50,930 nt of DNA from Porticoccaceae bacterium (GCA_002689135.1 NZEU01000015.1:1-50930); one strand, 5' to 3'; numbered from the stretch's first letter, positions 17,890-25,839 are shown. The notes: generated from the sequence alone by a model not told the origin. Numbers and translations: made by a program.

Positions 17890-18884
17890 AGAAGGCTTTA
17901 ATAACAGGTATCACAGGACAAGATGGTGCTTATCTAGCAAAAAATTTATTAGAAAAAGGATACAAAGTATATGGTGGTGAAAGAAGAACTACTACTAATA
18001 AGTATTGGCGATTAGATGAATTAGGTATTACAAAAGATGTAGAGTTTGTAGAACTAGATGTAATAGATCAAGCAAACATTAGAAGAGCAATAGAAAAATC
18101 AGAACCTGAAGTAGTATATAATCTAGCAGCACAATCATTTGTTGCCTTATCATTTGAGCAACCTGAACTTGCTACACTTATAGATGGTATGGGTGTGTTA
18201 AGAATATTAGAAAGTATAAGACAAGTAAATCACAGAATTAAATTTTATCAGGCATCCACAAGTGAGATGTTTGGTAAAGTAGCACAGATACCTCAAAACG
18301 AAAAGACACCTTTTCATCCTAGATCACCATATGGTTGTGCAAAACTATTTGGTCATGCTATAACCGTAAATTACAGAGAGGCATACGGTATCTTTGGTTG
18401 TTCAGGTATATTATTTAACCATGAAAGTCCTTTAAGAGGCACGGATTTTATAACAAGAAAAGTCACAAAAGGTCTTGCAAAATGGAAAAAAACAGGTGAA
18501 CATACATTAGTAGGTAATTTAGACGCAGTAAGAGATTGGGGTCACGCTGAAGACTTTGTTGAAGGTATGGTCACTATGATGAATATGAAAAGACCAGACG
18601 ACTATGTTCTTGCAACAGGTCAAACACATACCGTTAGACAATGGATTGATAAGTGTTTAGAATATGCAGGAATTAAACCATCCTGGGTTGGTAATTCTGT
18701 ATCTGATTATGCTACAGGTAGATTAATATTTAAATCAGATACTAGTAATTATAGACCTGCTGAAGTAGATATATTAAAAGGGGATGCTAAAAAAGCAAGA
18801 ACCGTACTTAACTGGAAACCTAAACATACATTTGATAGTCTAGTTAAAGATATGGTTGACGCTGATATGAGAAGATATGGATAA
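17886..18884 (+). CDS. gmd: GDP-mannose 4,6-dehydratase
   Basis: A 332-residue extended-SDR enzyme converting GDP-D-mannose to GDP-4-keto-6-deoxymannose. The NAD(P) site TGITGQDG (residues 7-14) is the typical Gmd form. The catalytic T-S-E triplet (T125-S126-E127 in ASTSEMFG) and Y149-x3-K153 (YGCAK) are present, along with NLAAQSFV. It is somewhat shorter than E. coli Gmd (373). A 4-nt overlap links it to the upstream 3-dehydrase, which acts on its product. No GDP-mannose-forming enzymes are visible here, so host GDP-mannose is probably used. Confidence 0.88.
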   Translation: MKKALITGITGQDGAYLAKNLLEKGYKVYGGERRTTTNKYWRLDELGITKDVEFVELDVIDQANIRRAIEKSEPEVVYNLAAQSFVALSFEQPELATLIDGMGVLRILESIRQVNHRIKFYQASTSEMFGKVAQIPQNEKTPFHPRSPYGCAKLFGHAITVNYREAYGIFGCSGILFNHESPLRGTDFITRKVTKGLAKWKKTGEHTLVGNLDAVRDWGHAEDFVEGMVTMMNMKRPDDYVLATGQTHTVRQWIDKCLEYAGIKPSWVGNSVSDYATGRLIFKSDTSNYRPAEVDILKGDAKKARTVLNWKPKHTFDSLVKDMVDADMRRYG

Positions 18885-19605
18885 AATATTTGTAAGTACA
18901 TTTAACATGAGTTTATATAAGTCTTATGCTCATAGGTTAATCTCAACATATACTGCTACACATCAAACAACTCCTATGATTGTTTATGTAGAGGATGATG
19001 TAAAGAAATATCCTAAACATCATTTAATAGAATTTAGAAATCTGTTTGAGAAAGAACCTTTAGTAAAACAATTTGTTGAAAGAAATAATCAAAGACCATT
19101 TGACGCTTACTACAAAGACGCTTGTAGATTCTCATACAAAGTATTTGCTCAAAAGGCAGCTAGTATAGACGAAAAAGGTAAAAGATTATTTTATGTTGAC
19201 GCAGATTGCGTATTTCAAAAGAGAATGCCAGATCAATGGTTTGACGCAGTATTAGGAGATAAGTTTGTTGCATTTTACGACAGACCTAATCAATATACAG
19301 AGACAGGTTTTATAGCATTTGATACAAGAAAAGAATGTACACAACAATTTTTTGACAAGTATGTTGAATGGTATATCAAAGATACGGTCTATGATTTACC
19401 TGCCTATACAGATTGTCATACATTTGACGCTACTAGAACATATATGGGAACATTTAAAAACGATTATTCTGAACAAAAATTAGGCGATGGTAAGAATGCT
19501 CATATTATGGCAAGACACGCTTTAATGAATGAATATATAGACCATAGAAAAGGTAATAGAAAAGAACAAAATAATAGTCCAGAATGGATTTCACAAAGGA
19601 TGTAA
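18877..19605 (+). CDS. Putative GT-A glycosyltransferase
   Basis: A 242-residue protein with FYVDADCVF (D108-x-D110), the metal- and donor-binding DxD of GT-A glycosyltransferases, preceded by a region rich in aromatic and basic residues and followed by TGFIAFDT, as in GT8-like enzymes. It overlaps gmd by 8 nt. Candidate to transfer the dideoxy sugar or another hexose. Family assignment below fold level is uncertain. Confidence 0.6.
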   Translation: MDKIFVSTFNMSLYKSYAHRLISTYTATHQTTPMIVYVEDDVKKYPKHHLIEFRNLFEKEPLVKQFVERNNQRPFDAYYKDACRFSYKVFAQKAASIDEKGKRLFYVDADCVFQKRMPDQWFDAVLGDKFVAFYDRPNQYTETGFIAFDTRKECTQQFFDKYVEWYIKDTVYDLPAYTDCHTFDATRTYMGTFKNDYSEQKLGDGKNAHIMARHALMNEYIDHRKGNRKEQNNSPEWISQRM

Positions 19606-19606
19606 T

Positions 19607-20005
19607 ATGGGAATAAAAGCAGGAAAGATATGGGGCAAAACTGAACTGATACACGCAAACGGTGTATTAGAATTTCATAGAATAGAATACAAAAAAAATG
19701 TTGCGTGTTCTAAACATAAACATGACTATAAATGGAATGGGTTTTTTATTGAGTCAGGTGAGATGATGGTTAGAGTATGGCAACAAGGAAGTCAACAAGG
19801 TCTGATAGACGAAACAATATTAAAAGCAGGTGATTTCACTAGAGTTAAACCAGGTTTATACCATGAGTTTATAGGTTTAGAAGATGGTGTAGCATTTGAA
19901 TTATATTGGGCAGAGTTTAGCCATGATGATATAACAAGAGAGTCTCAAGGTCATGCTGTAAACGAAGATGTATCGGCAATAGACAAAACATATGAGAATG
20001 AATAA
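19607..20005 (+). CDS. Cupin-domain protein
   Basis: A 132-residue single-domain cupin. Motif 1 is SKHKHDYKWNGFFIESGE and motif 2 is KAGDFTRVKPGLYHEF, giving His and Glu/His metal ligands. Small cupins in polysaccharide clusters include sugar-nucleotide epimerases/isomerases and regulators, so a role in nucleotide-sugar conversion is reasonable but not shown. It sits between two glycosyltransferase genes with 1-nt spacing. Confidence 0.75.
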   Translation: MGIKAGKIWGKTELIHANGVLEFHRIEYKKNVACSKHKHDYKWNGFFIESGEMMVRVWQQGSQQGLIDETILKAGDFTRVKPGLYHEFIGLEDGVAFELYWAEFSHDDITRESQGHAVNEDVSAIDKTYENE

Positions 20006-20667
20006 TGATTAAAGTTTTTATAGGATACGATACAAAAGAAAAGGCAGCGTTTACTACCTTATCACATAGCATAATACAGAATAGTACAAAACCTGTATCT
20101 ATTACACCCATTGCATTAAGTAATTTAAAAGATGACTTTGTAAGAGAAAGAAATAAATTATCTTCAACAGAGTTTTCATTTAGTAGATTTCTAACACCAT
20201 ACTTAATGAACTATCAAGGTTGGGCATTGTTTATGGATTGTGATATGTTGATGGAGGCAGACATTGCTGAACTATGGCGATTAAGAGATGACAAATACGC
20301 AGTGCAAGTTTGTAAACATGATTACACACCAAAAAGTAGTGTTAAGTTTTTAAATCAAGTGCAGACGGTTTATCCTAAAAAGAACTGGTCTAGTTTTATG
20401 TTGATGAATTGTAAGAAGTGTACAGCACTAACACCTGACTATGTAAATAGAGCAAGTGGTTTAGAATTACATCAATTTAAATGGTTAGAAGGTGATCACT
20501 TAATAGGAGATTTACCTTTAGAGTGGAACTGGTTAGCAGGTGAATATGAACACAAAGATGATATTAAGAATGTTCATTTTACAGAGGGTGGTCCTTGGTT
20601 TAAAGAATATAAAGAGTGTGATTATTCGCAGAATTGGTTTAAATATTATAATGATACAAGGGTTTGA
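20005..20667 (+). CDS. Putative GT8-like glycosyltransferase
   Basis: A 220-residue protein with the GT-A motif LFMDCDMLMEADI (D78-x-D80), matching the GT8-style hydrophobic-DxD-hydrophobic pattern, preceded by SFSRFLTPYL. The end overlaps the next gene, which starts at 20651. Probably acts on a nucleotide sugar in the cytoplasm. Confidence 0.65.
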   Translation: MIKVFIGYDTKEKAAFTTLSHSIIQNSTKPVSITPIALSNLKDDFVRERNKLSSTEFSFSRFLTPYLMNYQGWALFMDCDMLMEADIAELWRLRDDKYAVQVCKHDYTPKSSVKFLNQVQTVYPKKNWSSFMLMNCKKCTALTPDYVNRASGLELHQFKWLEGDHLIGDLPLEWNWLAGEYEHKDDIKNVHFTEGGPWFKEYKECDYSQNWFKYYNDTRV

Positions 20668-21469
20668 AACTAGAGAAATAACAGATATACCTATTAGAGC
20701 ATTTGTCAAAAGTGCAGATGGCACTATTCATAAAAAAGTAAAGACGGTAGATCAATACGAAAATACAGAGTGGCCTTCATTTAAAGATTTTAGTTTACCT
20801 ATTGCAGTATTTGGTGTATTAAGAGGTACTGGTGATCTTATAAAACATTGTATGGCAAAACCACAAGTATTTTTTTATTTTGACCATGCTTATAGATTTG
20901 GTAAAAGACATGGGTCTGGATTACTAAATGAAAAGATTTACAGAATAACTAGAAACGATTTCTCATTAACTTACATTGATAAATTAGAAAAAGACGATTA
21001 CGATAGAATAGAAAAGTACAAGAAACATATAGATATAAAACCTTGGAAAAAAGAAGGTAAATATATTTTAGTATTACCACCATCAGAACACGCAAAGAAA
21101 TTTTATGGTTGTCCTGATTGGGAAGAAGATACAATAATGCAGATTAAAAGTGTAACTAAAAGAGAGATTGTGGTAAGACAAAAGAACTCAACAGACTCAT
21201 TAGAAAAACAATTAGAAGAGGCATTTGCCTGTGTATCATTTAACACAACAGCTTGTATAGACGCATTATTAAATGGTGTGCCTAGTTTCGTAGATGGTAT
21301 TTCATGTGGGTTACCTGTTTCAAAAACAAATTTATTAGAGATAGAACAACCACATTATGCAGAGGATAGACAAAAGTGGATAGATAGTTTACTTGCTAAT
21401 CAATTTACAATGTCAGAGATAGAAAATGGAGTTGCATATAAAAAAGTAAGTGCATGGAGATTTGCGTGA
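20651..21469 (+). CDS. GT-B-like protein, first of a tandem paralogous pair
   Basis: A 272-residue protein from the ATG at 20651 (MIQGFETRE), chosen because an upstream ATG at 20540 would overlap the previous gene by 128 nt. The C-terminal half has YILVLPPSEHAKKFY, a strand-helix with FNTTACIDALLNGVPSF, and ends FTMSEIENGVAYK. The gene at 21582 shares this architecture (FTIEEMSNGVAYE), so they are tandem duplicates. The GVP-like turn after a Thr-rich loop resembles capsule-transferase-like GT-B folds. Enzymatic activity is not proven. Confidence 0.65.
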   Translation: MIQGFETREITDIPIRAFVKSADGTIHKKVKTVDQYENTEWPSFKDFSLPIAVFGVLRGTGDLIKHCMAKPQVFFYFDHAYRFGKRHGSGLLNEKIYRITRNDFSLTYIDKLEKDDYDRIEKYKKHIDIKPWKKEGKYILVLPPSEHAKKFYGCPDWEEDTIMQIKSVTKREIVVRQKNSTDSLEKQLEEAFACVSFNTTACIDALLNGVPSFVDGISCGLPVSKTNLLEIEQPHYAEDRQKWIDSLLANQFTMSEIENGVAYKKVSAWRFA

Positions 21470-21585
21470 TCTGGCTTTGTTTAGGAATTGTAATAGTGTT
21501 AATTTTAAGAAGTGAAGCACCACAACATAAAAGTGAAGAAGACAAGTTTAAAGACCCTTGGAACTGGACAGGATTTGGCGGATGA
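21466..21585 (+). CDS. Small membrane peptide, GTG start
   Basis: A 39-residue ORF beginning with GTG that overlaps the previous stop (GTGA) and ending TGA inside the ATGA start of the next gene. The first 14 residues after Met are hydrophobic (IWLCLGIVIVLIL) and the rest is polar, typical of a single-span micropeptide. Perfect overlap at both ends supports it. Function unknown. Confidence 0.5.
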   Translation: MIWLCLGIVIVLILRSEAPQHKSEEDKFKDPWNWTGFGG

Positions 21586-22400
21586 TTATAACTCACAAAA
21601 TGAAATGGGATAAATGTTTATCGCATGAGATATGGCCACATATAGAAAAGGGTTGGCAAGATGAAGATAAAGAGATACATTTTTTTTGGGGATTAGGTGG
21701 TGCAAATAGAGAACTAATTAAAGATTGTATAGTGAATAAAAAAGAATGGTGGTATGTTGATGTAGGTTATTTTACTCAACAGATAACAAGATACCCAGCA
21801 CCTAAAATACATGATTACGATAAGACATATTTTAGAATAGTCAAAGGTGATATTCATAGTAATAAAGGTAAAGTAGGACCTGGTAGAAGAATAGTTGATT
21901 TAGAAAGTAAAGGTATTGATGTCACATTTAAAGGTTGGAATATGGGCGAAACAAAACATATACTTTTATGTCCATCTTCAGATACGGTGACAAGAGAATG
22001 TAATGGTATGTCGCAAGAAGAATATATACAACAAGTCACAAAAGATTTAAAACAACATACTAATAGAGAGATTAGAGTAAGAAATAAACCACGACCAGGT
22101 AATGAGTGGTGGGAAACAGATATAAAAGATGATTTAAAAGATTGTCATTGTTTGGTTACAAATATGAGTTTGGCAGCCATAGACGCAGTAATGAATAAAG
22201 TGCCTGCTATATGTGAAGGTCAAAATGTTGCATGGCCAATAACTTCAAGGCACCCTAAATATGTAGAAAAACCTTTTAGACCAGGCCGAAAGACAATGAA
22301 TGAGTGGATTAAATTCGTAGTAGAGAATCAATTTACAATAGAAGAAATGTCTAATGGCGTGGCATACGAAACTTTAAAACATCAATATGGGCCAGAATAA
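21582..22400 (+). CDS. GT-B-like protein, second of the tandem pair
   Basis: A 272-residue protein from the ATG at 21582, preceded by GGCGG. An in-frame ATG at 21558 is less likely because 21582 gives the ATGA overlap. The C-terminal part HCLVTNMSLAAIDAVMNKVP and FTIEEMSNGVAYE mirrors the gene at 20651 (FNTTACIDALLNGVP, FTMSEIENGVAYK), and the lengths are equal. HILLCPSSDTVTREC corresponds to the YILVLPPSEH strand of the first copy. Probably a glycan-related transferase of the capsule-export/GT-B type. Confidence 0.65.
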   Translation: MIITHKMKWDKCLSHEIWPHIEKGWQDEDKEIHFFWGLGGANRELIKDCIVNKKEWWYVDVGYFTQQITRYPAPKIHDYDKTYFRIVKGDIHSNKGKVGPGRRIVDLESKGIDVTFKGWNMGETKHILLCPSSDTVTRECNGMSQEEYIQQVTKDLKQHTNREIRVRNKPRPGNEWWETDIKDDLKDCHCLVTNMSLAAIDAVMNKVPAICEGQNVAWPITSRHPKYVEKPFRPGRKTMNEWIKFVVENQFTIEEMSNGVAYETLKHQYGPE

Positions 22401-23079
22401 TTTTATATGTGTACTTTGGGGTGCAAAATATTCAGAGAAGTATGTAGAAACTCTTTACAATATGGTAAAGAGAAATACAACTTTACCTTTTAACTTCTAT
22501 TGTTTATCAGACCGAGATCATAACGCATTTTCAGAAAACATTAAACCAATAAGAATACCAGACCCACAATTACAACACTGGTGGAATAAAATGCACCTGT
22601 ATAATCCTGAATTAGGTTTAGAGGGTAATTGTTTATATATTGATTTAGATGTAGTTATTGTAGGCAACCTAGATGAGTTTTTTACATATGGTAAAGATGA
22701 AGATTTTTGCGTGATTAGAGACTTTGGTCAACCTACTACAACAATAAATTCTAGTGTGTTAAGATTTAATCAGAAACATCATAATCATATATGGAAAACA
22801 TATATTGAAAGAAAAGATACATTTGATAAATTACATGGTGATCAAAATGTAATTACAGATTTGATGTGGGAACATAAACAGAAAGTTTACTTTCCTGATG
22901 AGTGGACATATTCATACAAATGGCCTGAAAGAGGCAAACCTAAAAAGTACGACAAATATAAACCTGATCAACATCCATTAAAGACAGATAGTAAGATATG
23001 TGTATTTCATGGTCACCCTAATCCAGACTATGCCATGAAGTATCAGAGTGGTGAATGGATTAAAGATTTATGGCGATAG
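22387..23079 (+). CDS. Putative GT-A glycosyltransferase
   Basis: A 230-residue protein with CLYIDLDVVIVGNLDEFF (D86-x-D88), the GT8-like DxD signature, and a distal HGHPNPD that may supply a further metal or donor ligand. It overlaps the previous gene by 14 nt and the next by 10 nt. It is the third DxD-type transferase of the island. Confidence 0.7.
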   Translation: MGQNNFICVLWGAKYSEKYVETLYNMVKRNTTLPFNFYCLSDRDHNAFSENIKPIRIPDPQLQHWWNKMHLYNPELGLEGNCLYIDLDVVIVGNLDEFFTYGKDEDFCVIRDFGQPTTTINSSVLRFNQKHHNHIWKTYIERKDTFDKLHGDQNVITDLMWEHKQKVYFPDEWTYSYKWPERGKPKKYDKYKPDQHPLKTDSKICVFHGHPNPDYAMKYQSGEWIKDLWR

Positions 23080-23504
23080 TAGAAAACTTTGATCCTGGTA
23101 AATACTTACAAGCAAAGAAACGATATTGTCCTAGATACTTCTATGGTCACAGAGGTTTTAACATACCTGTACAAGTAGTTGATATAACTAAACTTACATA
23201 TATTCCTAGAGAGATAGGTAAGACCTATATTAAACATCATTTAATCAATCCATTAGTAGTGTGTAAAATAACACCTGAAAGATGGCAAGGCGAAAAGATA
23301 GGTAATATACCTTATAGAAATCCTAGTACAATTATCAAAATTAACGAAGATGGTTTTATATATGTGGCAAGTAGAGGTTGCAAAAGGATTATGAGCATGC
23401 TAGAGAATGGTTATAGGTTTGTTGATGCCTATGTGTTAGATGATATGCAGACCTGCTTTGAACTAGGCACACAATTAGTTAATGAATACAACGAATCTTT
23501 ATAG
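23070..23504 (+). CDS. Hypothetical protein with ParB-like segment
   Basis: A 144-residue basic protein. The stretch INEDGFIYVASRGCKRI followed by LENGYRFVDAYVLDD resembles the Gly/Arg loop and following helix-strand of ParB-like domains and the protein at 10970. It closes the glycan island. The next 120 nt are non-coding and carry a promoter. Function unknown. Confidence 0.6.
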   Translation: MAIVENFDPGKYLQAKKRYCPRYFYGHRGFNIPVQVVDITKLTYIPREIGKTYIKHHLINPLVVCKITPERWQGEKIGNIPYRNPSTIIKINEDGFIYVASRGCKRIMSMLENGYRFVDAYVLDDMQTCFELGTQLVNEYNESL

Positions 23505-23587
23505 ATGTTCACGCTTTGTTCTTCTATGTGCGTCAAAATGCGCCCTCTAAAATATTAAAAACCTAGTAAAATCAACAGGAATAGTGC

Positions 23588-23616
23588 TTGTTTAATATCC
23601 TAATATAGTGTATATT
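23588..23616 (+). promoter_or_regulatory. Sigma70-type promoter
   Basis: TTGTTT (23588-23593), 17-nt spacer, TATATT (23611-23616). The ATG at 23625 begins 8 nt after the -10 box and no Shine-Dalgarno sequence lies between them, so the mRNA would be leaderless or nearly so. The promoter sits in the gap 23505-23624 and separates the glycan island from the accessory genes. Confidence 0.65.
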
Positions 23617-23624
23617 ATACGTAT

Positions 23625-24080
23625 ATGACACAAAAACTTACAAAAAATAATACTTTTAATTTAGTGTACAAAAGAGAATACCAAGATAGTGAAGATTATG
23701 ATTTCTTTCCTATCTATTATACAATATTCAGAAATGTACCTATTAAACATTTAAAGACTTTAAATACTAAATCAAATTTTAAAAAAGTAAAAACTTTCTG
23801 TGATAAAAATTTTATTGAAACTGCTACGAATGCTACAAATCATAGTGAGGTAGAAATACTTACTGGTGATGAATATTACAGAACCTATGAAGATGAGTTT
23901 GGTGGTGATATTACTGAATATGATAAATCATTTTTTAATGATTATGGTCAGTTATGGAATACTAGACAATTCTTTAAATACGATTTTGCGCCTGACTTAA
24001 CAAAAAGTTTAGACGCTAGAACTTACAAAAATGAACTAAAAAGAGAAGGAGGAAATACATATGGCAAAAGTAGAAACTAA
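23625..24080 (+). CDS. Hypothetical soluble protein
   Basis: A 151-residue protein rich in Asp, Lys and aromatic residues, with no membrane segment and one cysteine. It is the first gene behind the promoter at 23588 and overlaps the next gene by 20 nt. A strong GAAGGAGG ribosome site for the next gene is within its 3' end. No family recognised. Confidence 0.7.
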   Translation: MTQKLTKNNTFNLVYKREYQDSEDYDFFPIYYTIFRNVPIKHLKTLNTKSNFKKVKTFCDKNFIETATNATNHSEVEILTGDEYYRTYEDEFGGDITEYDKSFFNDYGQLWNTRQFFKYDFAPDLTKSLDARTYKNELKREGGNTYGKSRN

Positions 24081-24522
24081 TGTATATACATTTAAAGATG
24101 ATGTAGGTAAAAACCTATACAGATCAAAAAAATACTATACACTTGTTGTTGAACAAGATGTATTGGCAAAAGATAAAGACGAGGCAGATCAAAAGTTTTT
24201 AGACTTTGGTGGACTAGATCATAGTAAAATCAGAGACGACTTAACACAAACAAGTGATGGTGTTGAAACTTATGTTGTTGACGCTAACTATACTGATACT
24301 GATAATACAAAATATATTGGTAAAGTAAAATATGATACTGACTCATACAATCAAACTTTAGAAGAGGCGATTGAAAATGAAGATATCCATATTGACAATT
24401 ATGCTGATGAAGACGAACCTCATCAATTAACTAAAATTAAATTAGTTGATCATGGTACTAAAGAAGAATCAGATATTGATGTTGCTATTAATTTAGAAAA
24501 TGAAAGTAAACTAGGAAAATAA
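24061..24522 (+). CDS. Acidic hypothetical protein
   Basis: A 153-residue acidic protein without cysteine or hydrophobic segments, starting 7 nt after AGAAGGAGG. The composition (many Asp, Glu, Thr) suggests a soluble beta-rich protein. The stop overlaps the next ATG. No family recognised. Confidence 0.7.
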   Translation: MAKVETNVYTFKDDVGKNLYRSKKYYTLVVEQDVLAKDKDEADQKFLDFGGLDHSKIRDDLTQTSDGVETYVVDANYTDTDNTKYIGKVKYDTDSYNQTLEEAIENEDIHIDNYADEDEPHQLTKIKLVDHGTKEESDIDVAINLENESKLGK

Positions 24523-24923
24523 TGAACGGATACTTTGCTATACAATTAGATAAACAGAGTTGTAATGCAGTTAAGAAAAGTGCTACAATGCCTGTTATAG
24601 TTTCAGATCATATAACACTTGCATATAAACCTGTTAAAGAAGTTTATGACAAATACTCTAAACTTATAGGTAAAAAAGTAGGTGCTATGATTAAAGGTTA
24701 TAGATCAAATGCTAATATTGAAGCATTTTGGGTTGGCGATATGTTCTTATTAGAAGATGACAAAAAGATTAAGAGAAACGACAATGGTGCTGCTCACATA
24801 ACACTTTCACATAAGAAAGGTTATAAACAAGGTGACGCAAATTCTATGTTTACAAAACCAGATTTAAAGATTAAAAGATATGGTTACGTAGAGGGAAAGG
24901 TGAAGTACTTTAAATATGGGTGA
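24522..24923 (+). CDS. 2H phosphoesterase-like protein (LigT/Acb1-type fold)
   Basis: A 133-residue protein with two H-x-T motifs, DHITLAY (H30, T32) and AHITLSH (H92, T94), each on a predicted strand and 62 residues apart. This is the defining signature of 2H phosphoesterases, which act on 2',3'- or 3',5'-type phosphodiesters in RNA ends or cyclic nucleotides. T4 Acb1 (57B) is a phage 2H enzyme that degrades CBASS cyclic-nucleotide signals, so an anti-defence role is possible. RNA repair is the main alternative. It is co-transcribed with unknown small genes. Confidence 0.65.
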   Translation: MNGYFAIQLDKQSCNAVKKSATMPVIVSDHITLAYKPVKEVYDKYSKLIGKKVGAMIKGYRSNANIEAFWVGDMFLLEDDKKIKRNDNGAAHITLSHKKGYKQGDANSMFTKPDLKIKRYGYVEGKVKYFKYG

Positions 24924-25089
24924 TACATTACAATTGATTCTATTACTTTTTATAATGTTAGGGTTAGCATATTGTATTTCCCTAACAATTAGTGCTGAAA
25001 TAACGCTTGACAAAATTAGTAAAGAGTGCGATAATATAAAGAAACATTTAAATGAAATCATTAAAAAGATCACAAAAAGAGATATATAA
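24916..25089 (+). CDS. Small single-span membrane protein
   Basis: A 57-residue protein overlapping the previous gene by 8 nt. Residues about 5-24 are hydrophobic (LQLILLLFIMLGLAYCISL) and the rest is a Lys/Ile-rich helix, so it is probably a small inner-membrane protein with a cytoplasmic coil. The promoter at 25007 lies inside its coding sequence. It overlaps the next gene by 38 nt. Confidence 0.6.
   Translation: MGDTLQLILLLFIMLGLAYCISLTISAEITLDKISKECDNIKKHLNEIIKKITKRDI
25007..25035 (+). promoter_or_regulatory. Sigma70-type promoter within a coding region
   Basis: TTGACA (25007-25012), 17-nt spacer, GATAAT (25030-25035), lying inside the small membrane protein gene and 16 nt upstream of the ATG at 25052. 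The predicted leader is only about 10 nt. Confidence 0.6.
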
Positions 25090-25336
25090 AAGTATAAACA
25101 GACCGTCTTTCAAAAAGACACTTATGGGTTTTTCATTACCCGATTTAACACTAGACATTAATGGTCTTAAAAGAAATTCTATACCTACGAGTGATAGGAT
25201 CCCAGGCGCTTGTGTAAAGAGAACTTTACCTAAAGCAAAAATGCCTGCTGGTAAAACAATCGGTATCGCTTACAACAAAGGTAATTATCAAGTTGTTGAC
25301 GCTGCTGATTTTAAAACAATGGGAAGGAAAGTATGA
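25052..25336 (+). CDS. Hypothetical basic protein
   Basis: A 94-residue basic protein with Pro/Lys-rich central part and no membrane segment. It starts just downstream of the embedded promoter at 25007 and overlaps the next gene by 4 nt. No family recognised. Confidence 0.65.
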   Translation: MKSLKRSQKEIYKSINRPSFKKTLMGFSLPDLTLDINGLKRNSIPTSDRIPGACVKRTLPKAKMPAGKTIGIAYNKGNYQVVDAADFKTMGRKV

Positions 25337-25596
25337 TAAGAGCATACATGATAATAATCACTATGGTGATTTGTTTCTTAACACTAGGCGGAAGTTTAAT
25401 GGCAGATGAGAAGAATACAAAGACTTTAAGTGAGATAGGTAATGATGTAAAACAAATACCTACAAAAGTATCTACTCATTTACAAAACGAGTGGATTAAG
25501 ACTAAAGAGTATCAAAAAGAAGGTTGGGCTGAAAGTAAGGCACAATTTATTAGAACAAAAGAAAAGTTAGTTTCATTGTTCAAAGGTAACAAATAA
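25333..25596 (+). CDS. Small exported protein
   Basis: An 87-residue protein with a signal peptide or anchor at residues 1-24 (hydrophobic core IIITMVICFLTLGGSLMA) and a charged, helical remainder. Cleavage after LMA-D is plausible. It is translationally coupled to both neighbours by overlaps. Function unknown. Confidence 0.65.
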   Translation: MIRAYMIIITMVICFLTLGGSLMADEKNTKTLSEIGNDVKQIPTKVSTHLQNEWIKTKEYQKEGWAESKAQFIRTKEKLVSLFKGNK

Positions 25597-25802
25597 TGAA
25601 CGGCGACTTTGTATATACTAGTGCCAATGATGGCACTAGTTTAATTAGACCTGTCACTGCTAGAGCAGAGACTTGGTTTAAGAAAAACAATATAATCTCA
25701 AAGGTAATTGACAATACTGAAGATTATTATGTGATAAAATCTGTTGACGGACCTGATTTATGTCAAAAAATAAGAGAATCAGGCATGGATTTTACAAGTT
25801 AA
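25596..25802 (+). CDS. Small hypothetical protein
   Basis: A 68-residue soluble protein whose ATG overlaps the previous stop. A perfect 10-bp inverted repeat with a 4-base loop lies in codons 8-15. No family recognised. Confidence 0.55.
   Translation: MNGDFVYTSANDGTSLIRPVTARAETWFKKNNIISKVIDNTEDYYVIKSVDGPDLCQKIRESGMDFTS
25617..25640 (+). repeat. Perfect 10-bp hairpin near a gene start
   Basis: ACTAGTGCCA (25617-25626), loop ATGA, TGGCACTAGT (25631-25640). The stem is perfect and starts 21 nt inside the coding sequence at 25596. In mRNA it could act as a translational or processing element, or it could be a protein-binding operator. No U-tract follows, so it is not a standard terminator. Confidence 0.6.
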
Positions 25803-25839
25803 ATGCCAGAAGTGTTGATTTTATTGACTATTTTGGGGG

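Noticed and set aside
23505-23558. 17-codon ORF after the stop at 23504
   Set aside because: No ribosome site or promoter before it and no conserved-looking content.
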